Position numbers and translations under genes: made by a program
Part shown: positions 53,975 through 62,796 of the stretch, piece by piece
Position numbering within the stretch: the stretch's first letter is position 1
Layout of the letters: every line of letters begins with the position of its first letter
From: Anaerotruncus colihominis
Lineage (GTDB): Bacteria; Bacillota; Clostridia; Oscillospirales; Ruminococcaceae
Assembly: GCA_025146135.1 (NCBI GenBank)
Contig: CP102255.1
Coordinates: 2,666,001 to 2,730,000 of the forward strand
Direction of reading: 5' to 3'
DNA length: 64,000 nucleotides
The notes under the pieces: model-generated
The model's input: the letters and a program-made list of their open reading frames with translations, nothing else
What the model was told of the DNA's origin: nothing
Databases searched by the model: none

Positions 53975-54382
53975 TTGAAACAAAAGCAAATCAAATGTCC
54001 GTACTGTCATGCTCACGCTTCTCTTCGGCCTGCAAGCCTTGTGTATGGGGCTACCCCACAGGCCAGAGGAAAGTACCTGTATGTCTGCGACAGATGGCCG
54101 GTCTGCAATGCCTATGTCAGTGCTCATGAGCGCACATTGCTCCCAATGGGGACACTGGCGAATGGCGATCTGCGCCACAAACGCATTCTGGCCCATCGTG
54201 CCCTAAAAAAACTGCAGCAGGACTGCCAGATGGAAAAATGGGAGGTCTATATCTGGCTGCAAGCCAAGCTGGGGCTGGATGCGCGCCAGACTCACATCGG
54301 TCAGTTTTCCGAGTATATGTGTGAGCAAGTCATTTCCCTCTGTCAGCAGGCTCCGGTGTATACATCCGGGCGTGCTGCCTGA
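53975..54382 (+). CDS. Zinc-finger (DUF3268-type) protein
   Basis: The 135-residue protein has IKCPYCHAHASLRPASLVYG and a second pair in YVCDRWPVCNAYV, a four-cysteine zinc ribbon, followed by a helical tail. This matches the zinc-finger-containing DUF3268 group seen in phages and ICEs. The TTG at 53975 has GGAGGTG 6 nt upstream; ATGs upstream lack a ribosome site. Confidence 0.7.
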   Translation: MKQKQIKCPYCHAHASLRPASLVYGATPQARGKYLYVCDRWPVCNAYVSAHERTLLPMGTLANGDLRHKRILAHRALKKLQQDCQMEKWEVYIWLQAKLGLDARQTHIGQFSEYMCEQVISLCQQAPVYTSGRAA

Positions 54383-54398
54383 ACGGAGGTGAAGCCGG

Positions 54399-54980
54399 AT
54401 GAAGCAAAACTTTAAGCTTACCAAAGACCAGCAGACGCTGGTAGAAAAAAACCTGTCCATCGTTCACTGGGTCATTGTCAACAACATTCATGTAAATCCC
54501 GGCATCTGTGGTCTGGAATACGGAGATCTGTTCCAGGAAGGGTGCCTGTGGCTCTGCAAGGCCGCCTTTACCTACCATGCCGGACAGGCGCAGTTTTCAA
54601 CCTACGCCAAAAAGGTTGTAAAAAATGGACTCCTCTCCTACTGCCGCAAAATCTGTAGCCAGGGACGGCACATCAGCCGGCTGAGCATCGGAGATCAAGG
54701 CGAACTGGCTGCAGATGGAGAGCAGTTAGAACAGCCAGACGACCATTTTGACTCCCATCTTTCTCGTCTGGAGACCCTTGATCTGCTGGAAGCCAGCAAA
54801 CAGAACTATCAGGGCGTTGCCAGACTTGGCATCGAAGCACTGGCGCTGAAGGTCCAGGGAATGCGCATTACAGACATCGCTGCCCTCTATCAAGTCCCTC
54901 CTTCCCATGTAGGCGCCTGGATTTCCCGTTCTCTGGAAAAACTTCGCAATGACCCTGACTTTTTGACCTGCCTGCTTTGA
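54399..54980 (+). CDS. Sigma-70-family factor 1 of the ICE
   Basis: The 193-residue protein has region 2 (LEYGDLFQEGCLWLCKAAFTY, FSTYAKKVVKNGLLSYCRK) and region 4 with a C-terminal HTH (MRITDIAALYQVPPSHVGAWI). It is a candidate sigma factor or sigma-like activator for the two TTGGCA promoters. GGAGG precedes the ATG by 10 nt. Confidence 0.72.
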   Translation: MKQNFKLTKDQQTLVEKNLSIVHWVIVNNIHVNPGICGLEYGDLFQEGCLWLCKAAFTYHAGQAQFSTYAKKVVKNGLLSYCRKICSQGRHISRLSIGDQGELAADGEQLEQPDDHFDSHLSRLETLDLLEASKQNYQGVARLGIEALALKVQGMRITDIAALYQVPPSHVGAWISRSLEKLRNDPDFLTCLL

Positions 54981-55037
54981 TTTGTTGAAAATCAGCATCA
55001 ACAACAGTAAGGGATATGTAATAGGAGGTATCGAAAT

Positions 55038-55733
55038 ATGGCAATCAAAACCCTATACACTGCGGTCGGCCGGTTTGAACGAAGGACAAACGGCTGCAAC
55101 CGCAGTTGTCCAATCATCCTGTTAGGCGGTCAGGAGTACATGGTCGATATGCAGGAAATGGTGATTTGGAGCATGCTCAACTGGAGAATCCTGCGCTGGG
55201 ATGACATCGCACAAGAATACGAAAAGCTATCCACCGCATCCGGTTACTGTACCGAGCGGTCTTGGGAAGACTGTACAAACCGCTTGCTGACCCGTGGCCT
55301 TCTGGTATCCGGCAGTGGTGAAACAGAATACGATGCTCTGTATGACCTGCTTGGCTCGCTCAGCATTATCCCAACCAGCGGACCGTTCTTTCTCCGGCTC
55401 GCCTCTTTTGTCAAGCTGACGCTGCTGGCACATGTTCCGGTATCCGCTGCGCGGAAACTGTTCCAGAAAGATAAACGCACCAAATACGAAACTCTGGTCA
55501 TGCGCCTTGCCGGACAAGCCCTGCTCTCCACTGCAGAGATCATCAAGTGCATAGATAAAAATATTTCCCGCCTCCCCAATGAATGTGCGCTTTTGGATTC
55601 CCTCTACGGAGATGAAACGACCACCAGTGACAACATTGCAAGCATGGTCAAAATCAGTCAGAGCAGCAAGCCGGTGACATTAGCCGTTGCCAATCTTTAT
55701 CTGCGGCAGCAGATTATCTTTGAGAGGGTATGA
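55038..55733 (+). CDS. ICE protein, unknown function
   Basis: The 231-residue protein has a winged-helix-like C-terminal half at best (FFLRLASFVKLTLLAHVPVS, KYETLVMRLAGQALLSTAEI). I cannot assign it. AGGAGG lies 8 nt before the ATG, and it overlaps the next gene by 4 bases, so both are made together. Confidence 0.5.
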   Translation: MAIKTLYTAVGRFERRTNGCNRSCPIILLGGQEYMVDMQEMVIWSMLNWRILRWDDIAQEYEKLSTASGYCTERSWEDCTNRLLTRGLLVSGSGETEYDALYDLLGSLSIIPTSGPFFLRLASFVKLTLLAHVPVSAARKLFQKDKRTKYETLVMRLAGQALLSTAEIIKCIDKNISRLPNECALLDSLYGDETTTSDNIASMVKISQSSKPVTLAVANLYLRQQIIFERV

Positions 55734-56221
55734 GCATGATGGAACAATGGACTCTTTTTCCCACTGTACTGCAGCGAAAGTTTCTGCTCACTCTGCTGGC
55801 CGGAATCGCCAGTGCGGGAATCAGCGCCATCATCTGCGTGGCGACTAAAGATCATATCCTGCTGGCATTGGGAATTATCGTACTCTGCGCCTGTCTTATA
55901 TCCTGTAGAGGAATCTGGGTGACTGCGGCACATAAGAACTACGAAGTAGTGGAAGGCATCTGCGCCGGTATCAGTACACCTATGCTCCGCCGCTACCGCA
56001 AAGTACATCTGATAGACAGCCATGGCGTAGAGATCACACTGCTTCTCAGTAAATCGGCCCGGCTTAAAATAGGCGCCCCCTACCGATTTTACTTTCAGAA
56101 AGGGGCGCGGCCTACCGTGGGAAATGACTATCTGGACGCAGCCCTTTCAACGAACAGCTTTTTGGGTTATGAAGCAATCAACGAGCCGGAGGAACATCCC
56201 GATCCATCCTCTAAATCTTGA
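55730..56221 (+). CDS. Small membrane protein
   Basis: The 163-residue protein has two membrane helices (FLLTLLAGIASAGISAIICV and LLALGIIVLCACLISC) and a soluble C-terminal domain (RYRKVHLIDSHGVEITLLL). The family is unknown. The ATGA overlap couples it to the previous gene. A terminator hairpin follows 5 nt past its stop. Confidence 0.55.
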   Translation: MSMMEQWTLFPTVLQRKFLLTLLAGIASAGISAIICVATKDHILLALGIIVLCACLISCRGIWVTAAHKNYEVVEGICAGISTPMLRRYRKVHLIDSHGVEITLLLSKSARLKIGAPYRFYFQKGARPTVGNDYLDAALSTNSFLGYEAINEPEEHPDPSSKS

Positions 56222-56225
56222 AAAT

Positions 56226-56256
56226 GCGAGGTGGTTTTGAACCGCCTCGCTTTCTT
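56226..56256 (+). terminator. Intrinsic terminator after the small membrane protein
   Basis: GCGAGGTGGTT (56226-56236) pairs with AACCGCCTCGC (56240-56250), one G-T pair, followed by TTTCTT. The following gene must have its own promoter, not resolved. Confidence 0.75.
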
Positions 56257-56366
56257 AAAGGGCATTTTGCAAATCATAATGACCAACGCCTGATTTTCTT
56301 ATATTTTGCAGAATACATTCCTTCCGTCCCTATTTATTAGGTAGATAAAAGAAAGGAGGGTTTCCC

Positions 56367-56975
56367 ATGTATAAGCCCCACACCATTGAACAATACAAAG
56401 TCTATCGCTTTCTGGAAGAAAACTTTGCGCTGGAGCATTTCCTGCTCGCTCCTTTGTCACGCTTCGGACTGATGCTGGAGGACAAAACCGATGAGAAAAT
56501 CGCGTTTGCCTTTCTCAATAACTGTGTGCAGGAAATACCCGTACCAGCTCCAGCCGATCCGGAAACGGTAACCGCTTTTCTAAAACAATTCCGCAGCCTT
56601 ACGCCCCACCCAGTCGTCCATGACTTTGAAGCGCTGACCCGCTGGTGGCTGGACAATCCCAACCCGCTTACCTACCAGCAGGCGCTTGGTATGTCCGATG
56701 ATCTCTACCGCCATTTTCTGTCTCATCCTTTGATCAGTGAAGATGAGGCCCTTCGGCTGGCACGCAAAGGACTCGTTACCGAATCGGAATATAATGACCT
56801 GCAGCTATGGTATTTCAACGGCCATACAATGTCCTGCTGGTTTGGTCCTCTGGGAGTAGATGGCACCGGCAGCCTATACGGTCTGACCTTTGACTATCAA
56901 ACGGCATCCCCAACAAAGACTCAATTCTACCTTTTGGATGACTACTACCGTGTTATGAACCATCTTACAGAATAA
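56367..56975 (+). CDS. ICE protein, unknown function
   Basis: The 202-residue soluble protein has FLEENFALEHFLLAPLSRFG at the start and YLLDDYYRVMNHLTE at the end. No motif is recognisable. AAGGAGG lies 8 nt before the ATG. Confidence 0.5.
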   Translation: MYKPHTIEQYKVYRFLEENFALEHFLLAPLSRFGLMLEDKTDEKIAFAFLNNCVQEIPVPAPADPETVTAFLKQFRSLTPHPVVHDFEALTRWWLDNPNPLTYQQALGMSDDLYRHFLSHPLISEDEALRLARKGLVTESEYNDLQLWYFNGHTMSCWFGPLGVDGTGSLYGLTFDYQTASPTKTQFYLLDDYYRVMNHLTE

Positions 56976-57041
56976 GACCTTTTCAACTACTACATATTGT
57001 GCTTGTCACTGGCAATAAATCTATATATAGTGTTTTATATC

Positions 57042-57070
57042 TTGACAGACACAAGATCCAGTGCTATACT
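57042..57070 (+). promoter_or_regulatory. Sigma-A promoter of ssb
   Basis: TTGACA (57042-57047), 17-nt spacer, TATACT (57065-57070), with an expected start at about 57077, 190 nt before the ssb gene. Confidence 0.78.
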
Positions 57071-57076
57071 GAGCTT

Positions 57077-57268
57077 GTAATTGATTTTTGTGCGTATCCC
57101 ATTTGGGAATACAGGTCTTTTTGATCTGTACCGTAGGCCAAAAGCCTGCATTGCACACGCTGTTAAGTTTGTATGCAAGTGTCAGTGATTTTTTGCGCCC
57201 TTTTAGGGCCGAAAAACTGCTGGCACTTTTTTATATAGATAATAATGCCAATGGCAGAAAGGAGTGTT
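57077..57268 (+). ncRNA. Structured attenuator leader of ssb
   Basis: The 190-nt leader has a GTATCCC/GGGA-ATAC stem at 57094-57112, an AGGC/GCCT stem next and a long terminal hairpin, AAGTGTCAG with CTGGCACTT (57177-57185, 57220-57228) with inner TTTTT and GCCC/GGGC pairs, followed by TTTTTT. Hence most transcripts may stop before ssb unless an alternative fold forms. I do not recognise a known riboswitch. Confidence 0.6.
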
Positions 57269-57670
57269 ATGGCACAGATTTTTGTGTTCGGGCGCGTCAT
57301 GAACGACCTCGTACCCAAAGAAAGCCAGTCCAAACAAAGCTATGTATGCTTTGATCTGATGGAACGCACCAAAAACTGGACGCAGTTCTATCAGGTATGG
57401 GCCTGGGATGCAGATGTCACCCGGCTCATGCAATTCAAGGTCAAAAAAGGCAGTATGATCTGGCTTGCCGGCTCACAGCGGCTGGTAGATGTTCGCATGA
57501 AGGACGGTAAATTGGAAAAGAAACTGAAGGTCAGTCTAAATGACTTTGGTTTCCTCCCCAAACAGCCCGCCATAGCGAACAGACAGGAGAATGACCCGGA
57601 CATTACTGCGGAACCCGCACCGCCTCCCACAGAGGTATTGGACGGTGACCGTGAATCCCTGCCGGAGTAG
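57269..57670 (+). CDS. ssb: Single-stranded DNA-binding protein (ICE copy)
   Basis: The 133-residue protein has an OB-fold core (MAQIFVFGRVMNDLVPK, QSYVCFDLMER, TQFYQVWAWD) and an acidic C-terminal tail. SSB protects the transferred strand during conjugation. The start at 57269 has AGAAAGGAG upstream; 8 extra residues from an earlier ATG are less likely. A terminator follows. Confidence 0.8.
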   Translation: MAQIFVFGRVMNDLVPKESQSKQSYVCFDLMERTKNWTQFYQVWAWDADVTRLMQFKVKKGSMIWLAGSQRLVDVRMKDGKLEKKLKVSLNDFGFLPKQPAIANRQENDPDITAEPAPPPTEVLDGDRESLPE

Positions 57671-57686
57671 TTTACTTCGGCGCCCA

Positions 57687-57748
57687 AGAGGGACCGTATC
57701 AAGTTTTTCAGAATGAAACTGAAAGCTTGGTGCGGTCCCTCTTTTTTT
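57687..57748 (+). terminator. Terminator after ssb
   Basis: AGAGGGACCG (57687-57696) pairs exactly with CGGTCCCTCT (57733-57742), followed by seven Ts; an inner TATCAAG/CTTGGTG part extends it. Confidence 0.9.
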
Positions 57749-57785
57749 GTTTTCCAACAAATTCAGAAAAAGGATGGTATCAAAC

Positions 57786-58601
57786 ATGAATAATGACAGA
57801 GGACTTTTGAGCGGCAGCATCACGATCTTGATTGGTGCAGTCATCGCAATTATGGCTCTGGTACGCGGGCCCTGGCAAGTCTGGCTGCTTCTGGGCATTT
57901 TCACACTCTGGGGACTGTGGGTAGTTTTGATCCTGCTTCTCCCCTATATGCAGCAGGCTAAGCGGCATCGCCAGCGTCAGCAGCGCACCAGACAACTCCA
58001 TGCAGAAGGCATCCAAACAAGAAATTTTGAAATTCCTGACCTGGGCAGCACCAGCTCCGATGACCTGCTGATTCGCCACACCAACCATCGTATTCTGGCA
58101 TATCTGCGCTCCGCTTATCCGCAAGCCACCTTCGAGTGGTGTGAAAAGCAGCCGGAGCAGCTGATCCGCAATGGCGGTACCGGCCGCATCCGTGTGTTTG
58201 GCATTGACGAGTTTGATCACGCTGATGTGACACTGGATCAGAACGCCAATATCAAATGCGATATGGTCAAGATCGTTCCGCTATCTAAGGTCGGCGGAGA
58301 AACAAGCGAGGATGATGCAACTCCTCCGAACAGGCAGCCTGTTGATCCCCGTATCTGGTATGAAACGCAGGGACGCTCTGTACTGGAAGCACTGATCTCC
58401 GACCTTAATTCCCGCGGACACAGCAAACTGACGCTTCGGGAAAACGGTGATATCTGCATTGAGCAGGGCGAAGATGCTGTTTCTCAGGAGCATCTGAATA
58501 ACTTTCCCCAGAAGGTCTACTGGCCCCGTCTGGCAGAGGTTCTGGAAAGCAATGGTCTGGCCGCTGAAGTCACTGCCCAGGGCATTCAGGTATCCTGGTA
58601 A
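57786..58601 (+). CDS. Membrane protein with cytoplasmic domain, unknown function
   Basis: The 271-residue protein has two N-terminal helices (about 8-55, GSITILIGAVIAIMALV and LLLGIFTLWGLWVVLILLL) and a soluble domain of about 210 residues. No family is recognised. The ATG at 57786 has AAAGG 14 nt upstream; ATG 57774 is in frame and closer to it. Confidence 0.5.
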   Translation: MNNDRGLLSGSITILIGAVIAIMALVRGPWQVWLLLGIFTLWGLWVVLILLLPYMQQAKRHRQRQQRTRQLHAEGIQTRNFEIPDLGSTSSDDLLIRHTNHRILAYLRSAYPQATFEWCEKQPEQLIRNGGTGRIRVFGIDEFDHADVTLDQNANIKCDMVKIVPLSKVGGETSEDDATPPNRQPVDPRIWYETQGRSVLEALISDLNSRGHSKLTLRENGDICIEQGEDAVSQEHLNNFPQKVYWPRLAEVLESNGLAAEVTAQGIQVSW

Positions 58602-58646
58602 TGCTTCTGCTGCCAAGGAACACAGAGAAAGGAGTGAACTTGACGA

Positions 58647-59720
58647 ATGAAATCAGGACTTACCATCGTGGAAATGGCACAGCAGATTGAACGCCAATCC
58701 AAACTCAAGCAAGACTATTTGCTTGATACCCGGCGACTTCAAGTAGAACCTTTTGGTTCTCAACTTTATCTCCATACCTTTGACGACCATGATGACCCAC
58801 TGGTGGAGCCACTGGAGATCAACCAGATCGCCCATCGGCAGATCGGCACACATCTGAAGATTCCGGCTGCTTACTATGACCGTATGCTTTCCGATTATCC
58901 GGAACTGCTGGCGGAGAATGTGAATTCCTGGTTCCAGCGGGAACCGACCCAGCGTATGGTCCGTACTCTGGATGGCACTGTACGGGCATTTTTAAGTAAC
59001 CGCTATCGCCGCATTGATAATCTGGACATTGCAGAAATCGTCCTCCCTGTCATTCAGCAAATGGAGGACGCCTATTTTGAAAGCTGCCAGATCACGGACA
59101 GCCGTATGTACATCAAGGTAGTCAACAAGCGGCTTGAAGCCGAAGTTGTACCCGGTGACATCGTGCAGTCCGGTGTTATCATCAGCAATAGTGAAGTTGG
59201 ACTGGGTTCCGTCAACATCCAGCCTTTGGTCTATCGGCTGGTATGCAGTAACGGCATGGTCGTCAACGATGCCCAGACTCGCCGCACTCACATCGGCCGG
59301 GTCAATGAGGCAGATGAAAACTTTCAACTGTTCTCACAGGAGACATTGGCCGCTGATGACCACGCATTTGCCATGAAGATCAAAGATACCGTGATGGCCG
59401 CCGTGGATGAAACGCGGTTTACACGTGTAGTTGGCATGATGCGTGAAGCCACAACCGTTCAGATGAATACCACTGATATTCCCGGCGTTGTCCGTCTGGC
59501 AAGCAAGGATTTCAATATCACCGAGGAAGAAAGCACCGGCGTTCTGCAGCGTCTGATTGAAGGCAAAGATCTGACCCTCTATGGGCTATCCAATGCCGTA
59601 ACACGCTTTAGTCAGGATGTGGACAGCTATGACCGCGCCACTGCCCTGGAGGGGATCGGATACAATATCCTGTCCATGCCCCGACAGCAGTGGAACCGTA
59701 TCAATCAGATGGCCGCCTGA
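58647..59720 (+). CDS. DUF932-domain protein
   Basis: The 357-residue protein has the DUF932 signatures RAFLSNRYRRIDN and LVCSNGMVVND, found in phages and ICEs and of unknown function. GAAAGGAG is about 15 nt before the ATG. It probably belongs to the single-stranded DNA and replication accessory block with ssb and the next gene. Confidence 0.8.
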   Translation: MKSGLTIVEMAQQIERQSKLKQDYLLDTRRLQVEPFGSQLYLHTFDDHDDPLVEPLEINQIAHRQIGTHLKIPAAYYDRMLSDYPELLAENVNSWFQREPTQRMVRTLDGTVRAFLSNRYRRIDNLDIAEIVLPVIQQMEDAYFESCQITDSRMYIKVVNKRLEAEVVPGDIVQSGVIISNSEVGLGSVNIQPLVYRLVCSNGMVVNDAQTRRTHIGRVNEADENFQLFSQETLAADDHAFAMKIKDTVMAAVDETRFTRVVGMMREATTVQMNTTDIPGVVRLASKDFNITEEESTGVLQRLIEGKDLTLYGLSNAVTRFSQDVDSYDRATALEGIGYNILSMPRQQWNRINQMAA

Positions 59721-59758
59721 CCATCTGCAACCATCACAGTTTTTAAGGAGGAACCACT

Positions 59759-60592
59759 ATGTATAATCAGAACAGCGATTTGATGAAACAGGAAAAATTC
59801 ATGCTCCCCACTATGATCGAAGGCGATTTCAGCGCCGAGGAACTGGCTGAGGACGCCGATGGTCTGCAGATGAGTTTTCAGCGTGTCAAGATTCCCGCCG
59901 GCGGCACACTCCAATTTGAGATGCCGTCCGATGATCCGGACAATCCCGACTATGAAAAGAATCTGGTAGGCGTCATTCTGCATAACCACGCCACCTGCGC
60001 CTACTGGCCGGCTGGCAGCGAATATGACGACGATACCACGCCGCTTTGTTCTTCTGTGGATGGCAAGGTTGGCATCGGCACTCCCGGAGGCGCCTGTGCT
60101 GCCTGCGTGATGAACCGCTTTGGTTCTGCACCTGATGGCAGCAAAGGAAAAGCCTGTAAAAATATGCGTGTGCTCTACCTGCTTCGCAGTGGTGAGTACA
60201 TGCCTCTGCAGGTAAATCTGCCTCCTACCAGCATCAAGCCCTTCAAGGAATTTCTGAACCGGGCCTTCATGCTCCGCCGCCGCGCCACTTACGGCAGTAT
60301 CGTGCAGATTGGTCTCAAGCGTGAGAACAACGGCACCAATGACTACAGTGTTGCTACCTTCAAACTGCTGCAGGATTTCCAGGGCGAGGAGCTGGCTCAG
60401 ATCCGGGCTTACGCCAACAGTTTTAAGGAGCAGATCAAACTCCTGCTCCAGCAGCGTGCCGAGATCACTGAGGAGCAGCGCGACACCGGCTGCGATTATG
60501 TAATCGAGCCTGGCGCCATGACCAACGAGCCGGCAGATGGTCACTATACTGTCAGTCAGATCAATGGTGACTGCGAACAGCTGCCTGCATAA
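59759..60592 (+). CDS. Cys-cluster protein next to DUF932
   Basis: The 277-residue protein has cysteines in ATCAYW, LCSSVDG, GGACAACVMNRFG and KACKNMR, spaced to bind zinc. The second half is helical (EELAQIRAYANSFKEQIKLLL). It may be a single-stranded DNA-binding or repair accessory. AGGAGG lies 8 nt before the ATG. A terminator follows. Confidence 0.55.
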   Translation: MYNQNSDLMKQEKFMLPTMIEGDFSAEELAEDADGLQMSFQRVKIPAGGTLQFEMPSDDPDNPDYEKNLVGVILHNHATCAYWPAGSEYDDDTTPLCSSVDGKVGIGTPGGACAACVMNRFGSAPDGSKGKACKNMRVLYLLRSGEYMPLQVNLPPTSIKPFKEFLNRAFMLRRRATYGSIVQIGLKRENNGTNDYSVATFKLLQDFQGEELAQIRAYANSFKEQIKLLLQQRAEITEEQRDTGCDYVIEPGAMTNEPADGHYTVSQINGDCEQLPA

Positions 60593-60632
60593 GTATCTTG
60601 ATGTGGTTTGTGCCACATGACACATAAACAAC

Positions 60633-60677
60633 GGGATGCCTTCGGTCTAACACACCGGAGGTATCCCTCTTTTTTTA
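60633..60677 (+). terminator. Terminator before the second sigma factor
   Basis: GGGATGCCTTCGG (60633-60645) pairs with CCGGAGGTATCCC (60655-60667, two G-T pairs), and nine Ts follow closely. A second GTGG/CCAC stem lies just before. Confidence 0.88.
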
Positions 60678-60695
60678 TTTAAGGAGGAAACCATT

Positions 60696-61235
60696 ATGTT
60701 ATGTGAAGTACCATTAACCAAAGAACAGCAGACATTTGCCACCGCCCATCATAGCCTAGTCTATAAGTTTCTGAACGAAAACCGTCTGCCGGAAGATGAA
60801 TTTTACGATGTAGTTATTTTCGGCTATCTGAAAGCTGTTCGGGATTATTTCTCTGACCTCACTGCACAACAGTTTACTTTTTCCACCATTGCTAATCGTA
60901 GAATGAAGTTCTGCTTGTTCGATTACTTCCGCACTCAGGAGCGCCGCAAACGCAATATGGAGATTCTCAGTATTCATGTCGGGTTATATCCTGATGGTGC
61001 GCCTTTAGAAGATACCATTCCTGCCCATGACCCAATCATGCAGCAGTTGGAAATGGACCTTCTTCTCCACGAGCTGGCCGGCAGAGTATCCAAGCAGCAA
61101 ATGGATATTGTGCATCTGAAACAGGGCGGCTATGGCATCCGTGAGATTGCCCGCACCCAGAAGGTTCCTATGCGGCGCATTAAAGAGTTGCTGGCTGAAG
61201 TCCATGATGTGCTGCTGGATATTTGCTATGGATGA
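60696..61235 (+). CDS. Sigma-70-family factor 2 of the ICE
   Basis: The 179-residue protein has region 2 (FYDVVIFGYLKAVRDYF, FTFSTIANRRMKFCLFDYFR) and region 4 (MDIVHLKQGGYGIREIARTQ, KVPMRRIKELLAEV). It could drive ICE promoters or, as a phage-like activator, act with the first sigma factor. AAGGAGG lies 9 nt before the ATG. Confidence 0.72.
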   Translation: MLCEVPLTKEQQTFATAHHSLVYKFLNENRLPEDEFYDVVIFGYLKAVRDYFSDLTAQQFTFSTIANRRMKFCLFDYFRTQERRKRNMEILSIHVGLYPDGAPLEDTIPAHDPIMQQLEMDLLLHELAGRVSKQQMDIVHLKQGGYGIREIARTQKVPMRRIKELLAEVHDVLLDICYG

Positions 61236-61298
61236 ACCCATTACAGATAAGAAATACCCTTACATCCACATTTTCAAAAAGATTGGAGGTCAAACCGA

Positions 61299-61544
61299 AT
61301 GAAGAAAGAAAAGAAACAGATCGTTTTGAATGGTTCTCTGCTGCGTCCACTGTCTGTTGGACGGGGTGCGATTCTGCACGCCGGAGGAAACATCTACCAT
61401 ACTTCGCGTGTGGTGGCGATTCTGGAGGAGTCGGAGGATTGCGTCCGTTTTGAAACGCAGAACTCCCACTACCATCTCTCCATGTCCCCTTTTCCGCTGG
61501 CGGCTGTCAGTCCGCTCCCTGTGAGATTGGCCGCATGTGCGTGA
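61299..61544 (+). CDS. Small ICE protein, unknown function
   Basis: The 81-residue protein is beta-rich (LLRPLSVGRGAILHAGGNIY, SRVVAILEESEDCVRFETQN). GGAGG lies 10 nt before the ATG. It may be a regulatory factor; no match is recognised. Confidence 0.5.
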   Translation: MKKEKKQIVLNGSLLRPLSVGRGAILHAGGNIYHTSRVVAILEESEDCVRFETQNSHYHLSMSPFPLAAVSPLPVRLAACA

Positions 61545-61648
61545 AGGGGCTGTAAATGGATTGGAACAGCCGGCTCACGCTGACTATTCCACAAGTTCTG
61601 GCCGTGGCGGATACCATTCCGTCACGGCTCTTTTTATGGAGGAACAAA

Positions 61649-62332
61649 ATGAACGAAGAAATCATGAATGAGATCCAACCAGTCCGCCCCAAAGACCAGT
61701 TTACCTTTTCCTGCCGTCAATGCGGGGCGTGCTGCCGCAATATCGAAGGCTGTGTCATGGTGGAAAGTCTGGACGCCTACCGTCTGGCCCGCTACCTCCG
61801 GGCAAAGGGTGAGCCCATCGAAGGAATAGAGGATTTCCTGTTCCGTTACTGCGAACCTGAACCACTGACTGAGGAAGGCTTCCCCATCTATATGCTCAAG
61901 ACAAAAGCCCCTAACAGCTCCTGCATCTTCCTTACGGATGGGCGCTGTTCTGTCTACCCTGCCCGTACCCGCACCTGCCGTATCTATCCTCTTACCGTAG
62001 GTCCAGGGGAGCGTGGCCGCGATTTTGAATACTGCCTATGTCTGGATCGGCACCAGAGCCACTTTACCGGCAGCCGGGTATCCGTCAAGGACTGGCTGTA
62101 TCAGAATTTCAAGCGGGAAGACAAAGAATATGTAAAGCGGGAATATGAGATCGCTACCGAACTGGGCAAACTGATGCGCGCCATAGATCCTGCCATGCGG
62201 CCAGGCATTGTATTCAAGGTGCTCTACTACCGCTATTACAATTTTGATTTAGGCCAGCCTTTTCAGCCTCAGTATGAGCAGAATAACCGGCATCTGTTAG
62301 CAGACCTGCACCGGATTGTCAGGGAACAGTAA
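61649..62332 (+). CDS. YkgJ-family cysteine-cluster protein
   Basis: The 227-residue protein has FSCRQCGACCRN near the N-terminus, SSCIFLTDGRCSVYPARTRT and CRIYPL, the pattern of the YkgJ Cys-cluster family (probable zinc or iron-sulfur binding). The start at 61649 has GGAGG 6 nt upstream. Confidence 0.75.
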   Translation: MNEEIMNEIQPVRPKDQFTFSCRQCGACCRNIEGCVMVESLDAYRLARYLRAKGEPIEGIEDFLFRYCEPEPLTEEGFPIYMLKTKAPNSSCIFLTDGRCSVYPARTRTCRIYPLTVGPGERGRDFEYCLCLDRHQSHFTGSRVSVKDWLYQNFKREDKEYVKREYEIATELGKLMRAIDPAMRPGIVFKVLYYRYYNFDLGQPFQPQYEQNNRHLLADLHRIVREQ

Positions 62333-62367
62333 AAGGCAAATGGCTTTTAGAAAGGGGGCCTTATTTT

Positions 62368-62796
62368 ATGAATTTACACGAAACAGCAATGGGGCAAAGA
62401 TTTTTTAATGTTCAGCTCCCTGCACTGATCAACACACTCAAAGATATTGCGGCGGCGCTTTCCCGCCCTGCACCATCTGCTATATCCTTTCCGGCAGACC
62501 AACACTTTCTCACTTCGCTCTATTATGGTGAATATGAAGCAGATGTGTTCAAGCCCGATAAACGCCTCGCGCCTTTTAATCAGGCAGTACAGCAGAAAGA
62601 AAAAGCTCTGCTTCCGCTGCTCTCCAACGAGGCGTCCATCGCTTTTGAACAGTATCAGGCTGCGGTACAATGCCGCAATTCTACTGTATTAGAACAGGCA
62701 TACGCCTCTGGCTACCGTACCGCTGTGCAGATGTTTGCGGCAGGCTTAGGCCCACAGCCGCCAGTACCGGAACATGGGGAGGATAATAATGGATGA
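62368..62796 (+). CDS. ICE protein, unknown function
   Basis: The 142-residue protein is mostly helical (FNVQLPALINTLKDIAAALS, FEQYQAAVQCRNSTVLEQAY). No family is recognised. The ATG is preceded by AAAGGGGG, and its stop overlaps the next gene. Confidence 0.5.
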   Translation: MNLHETAMGQRFFNVQLPALINTLKDIAAALSRPAPSAISFPADQHFLTSLYYGEYEADVFKPDKRLAPFNQAVQQKEKALLPLLSNEASIAFEQYQAAVQCRNSTVLEQAYASGYRTAVQMFAAGLGPQPPVPEHGEDNNG

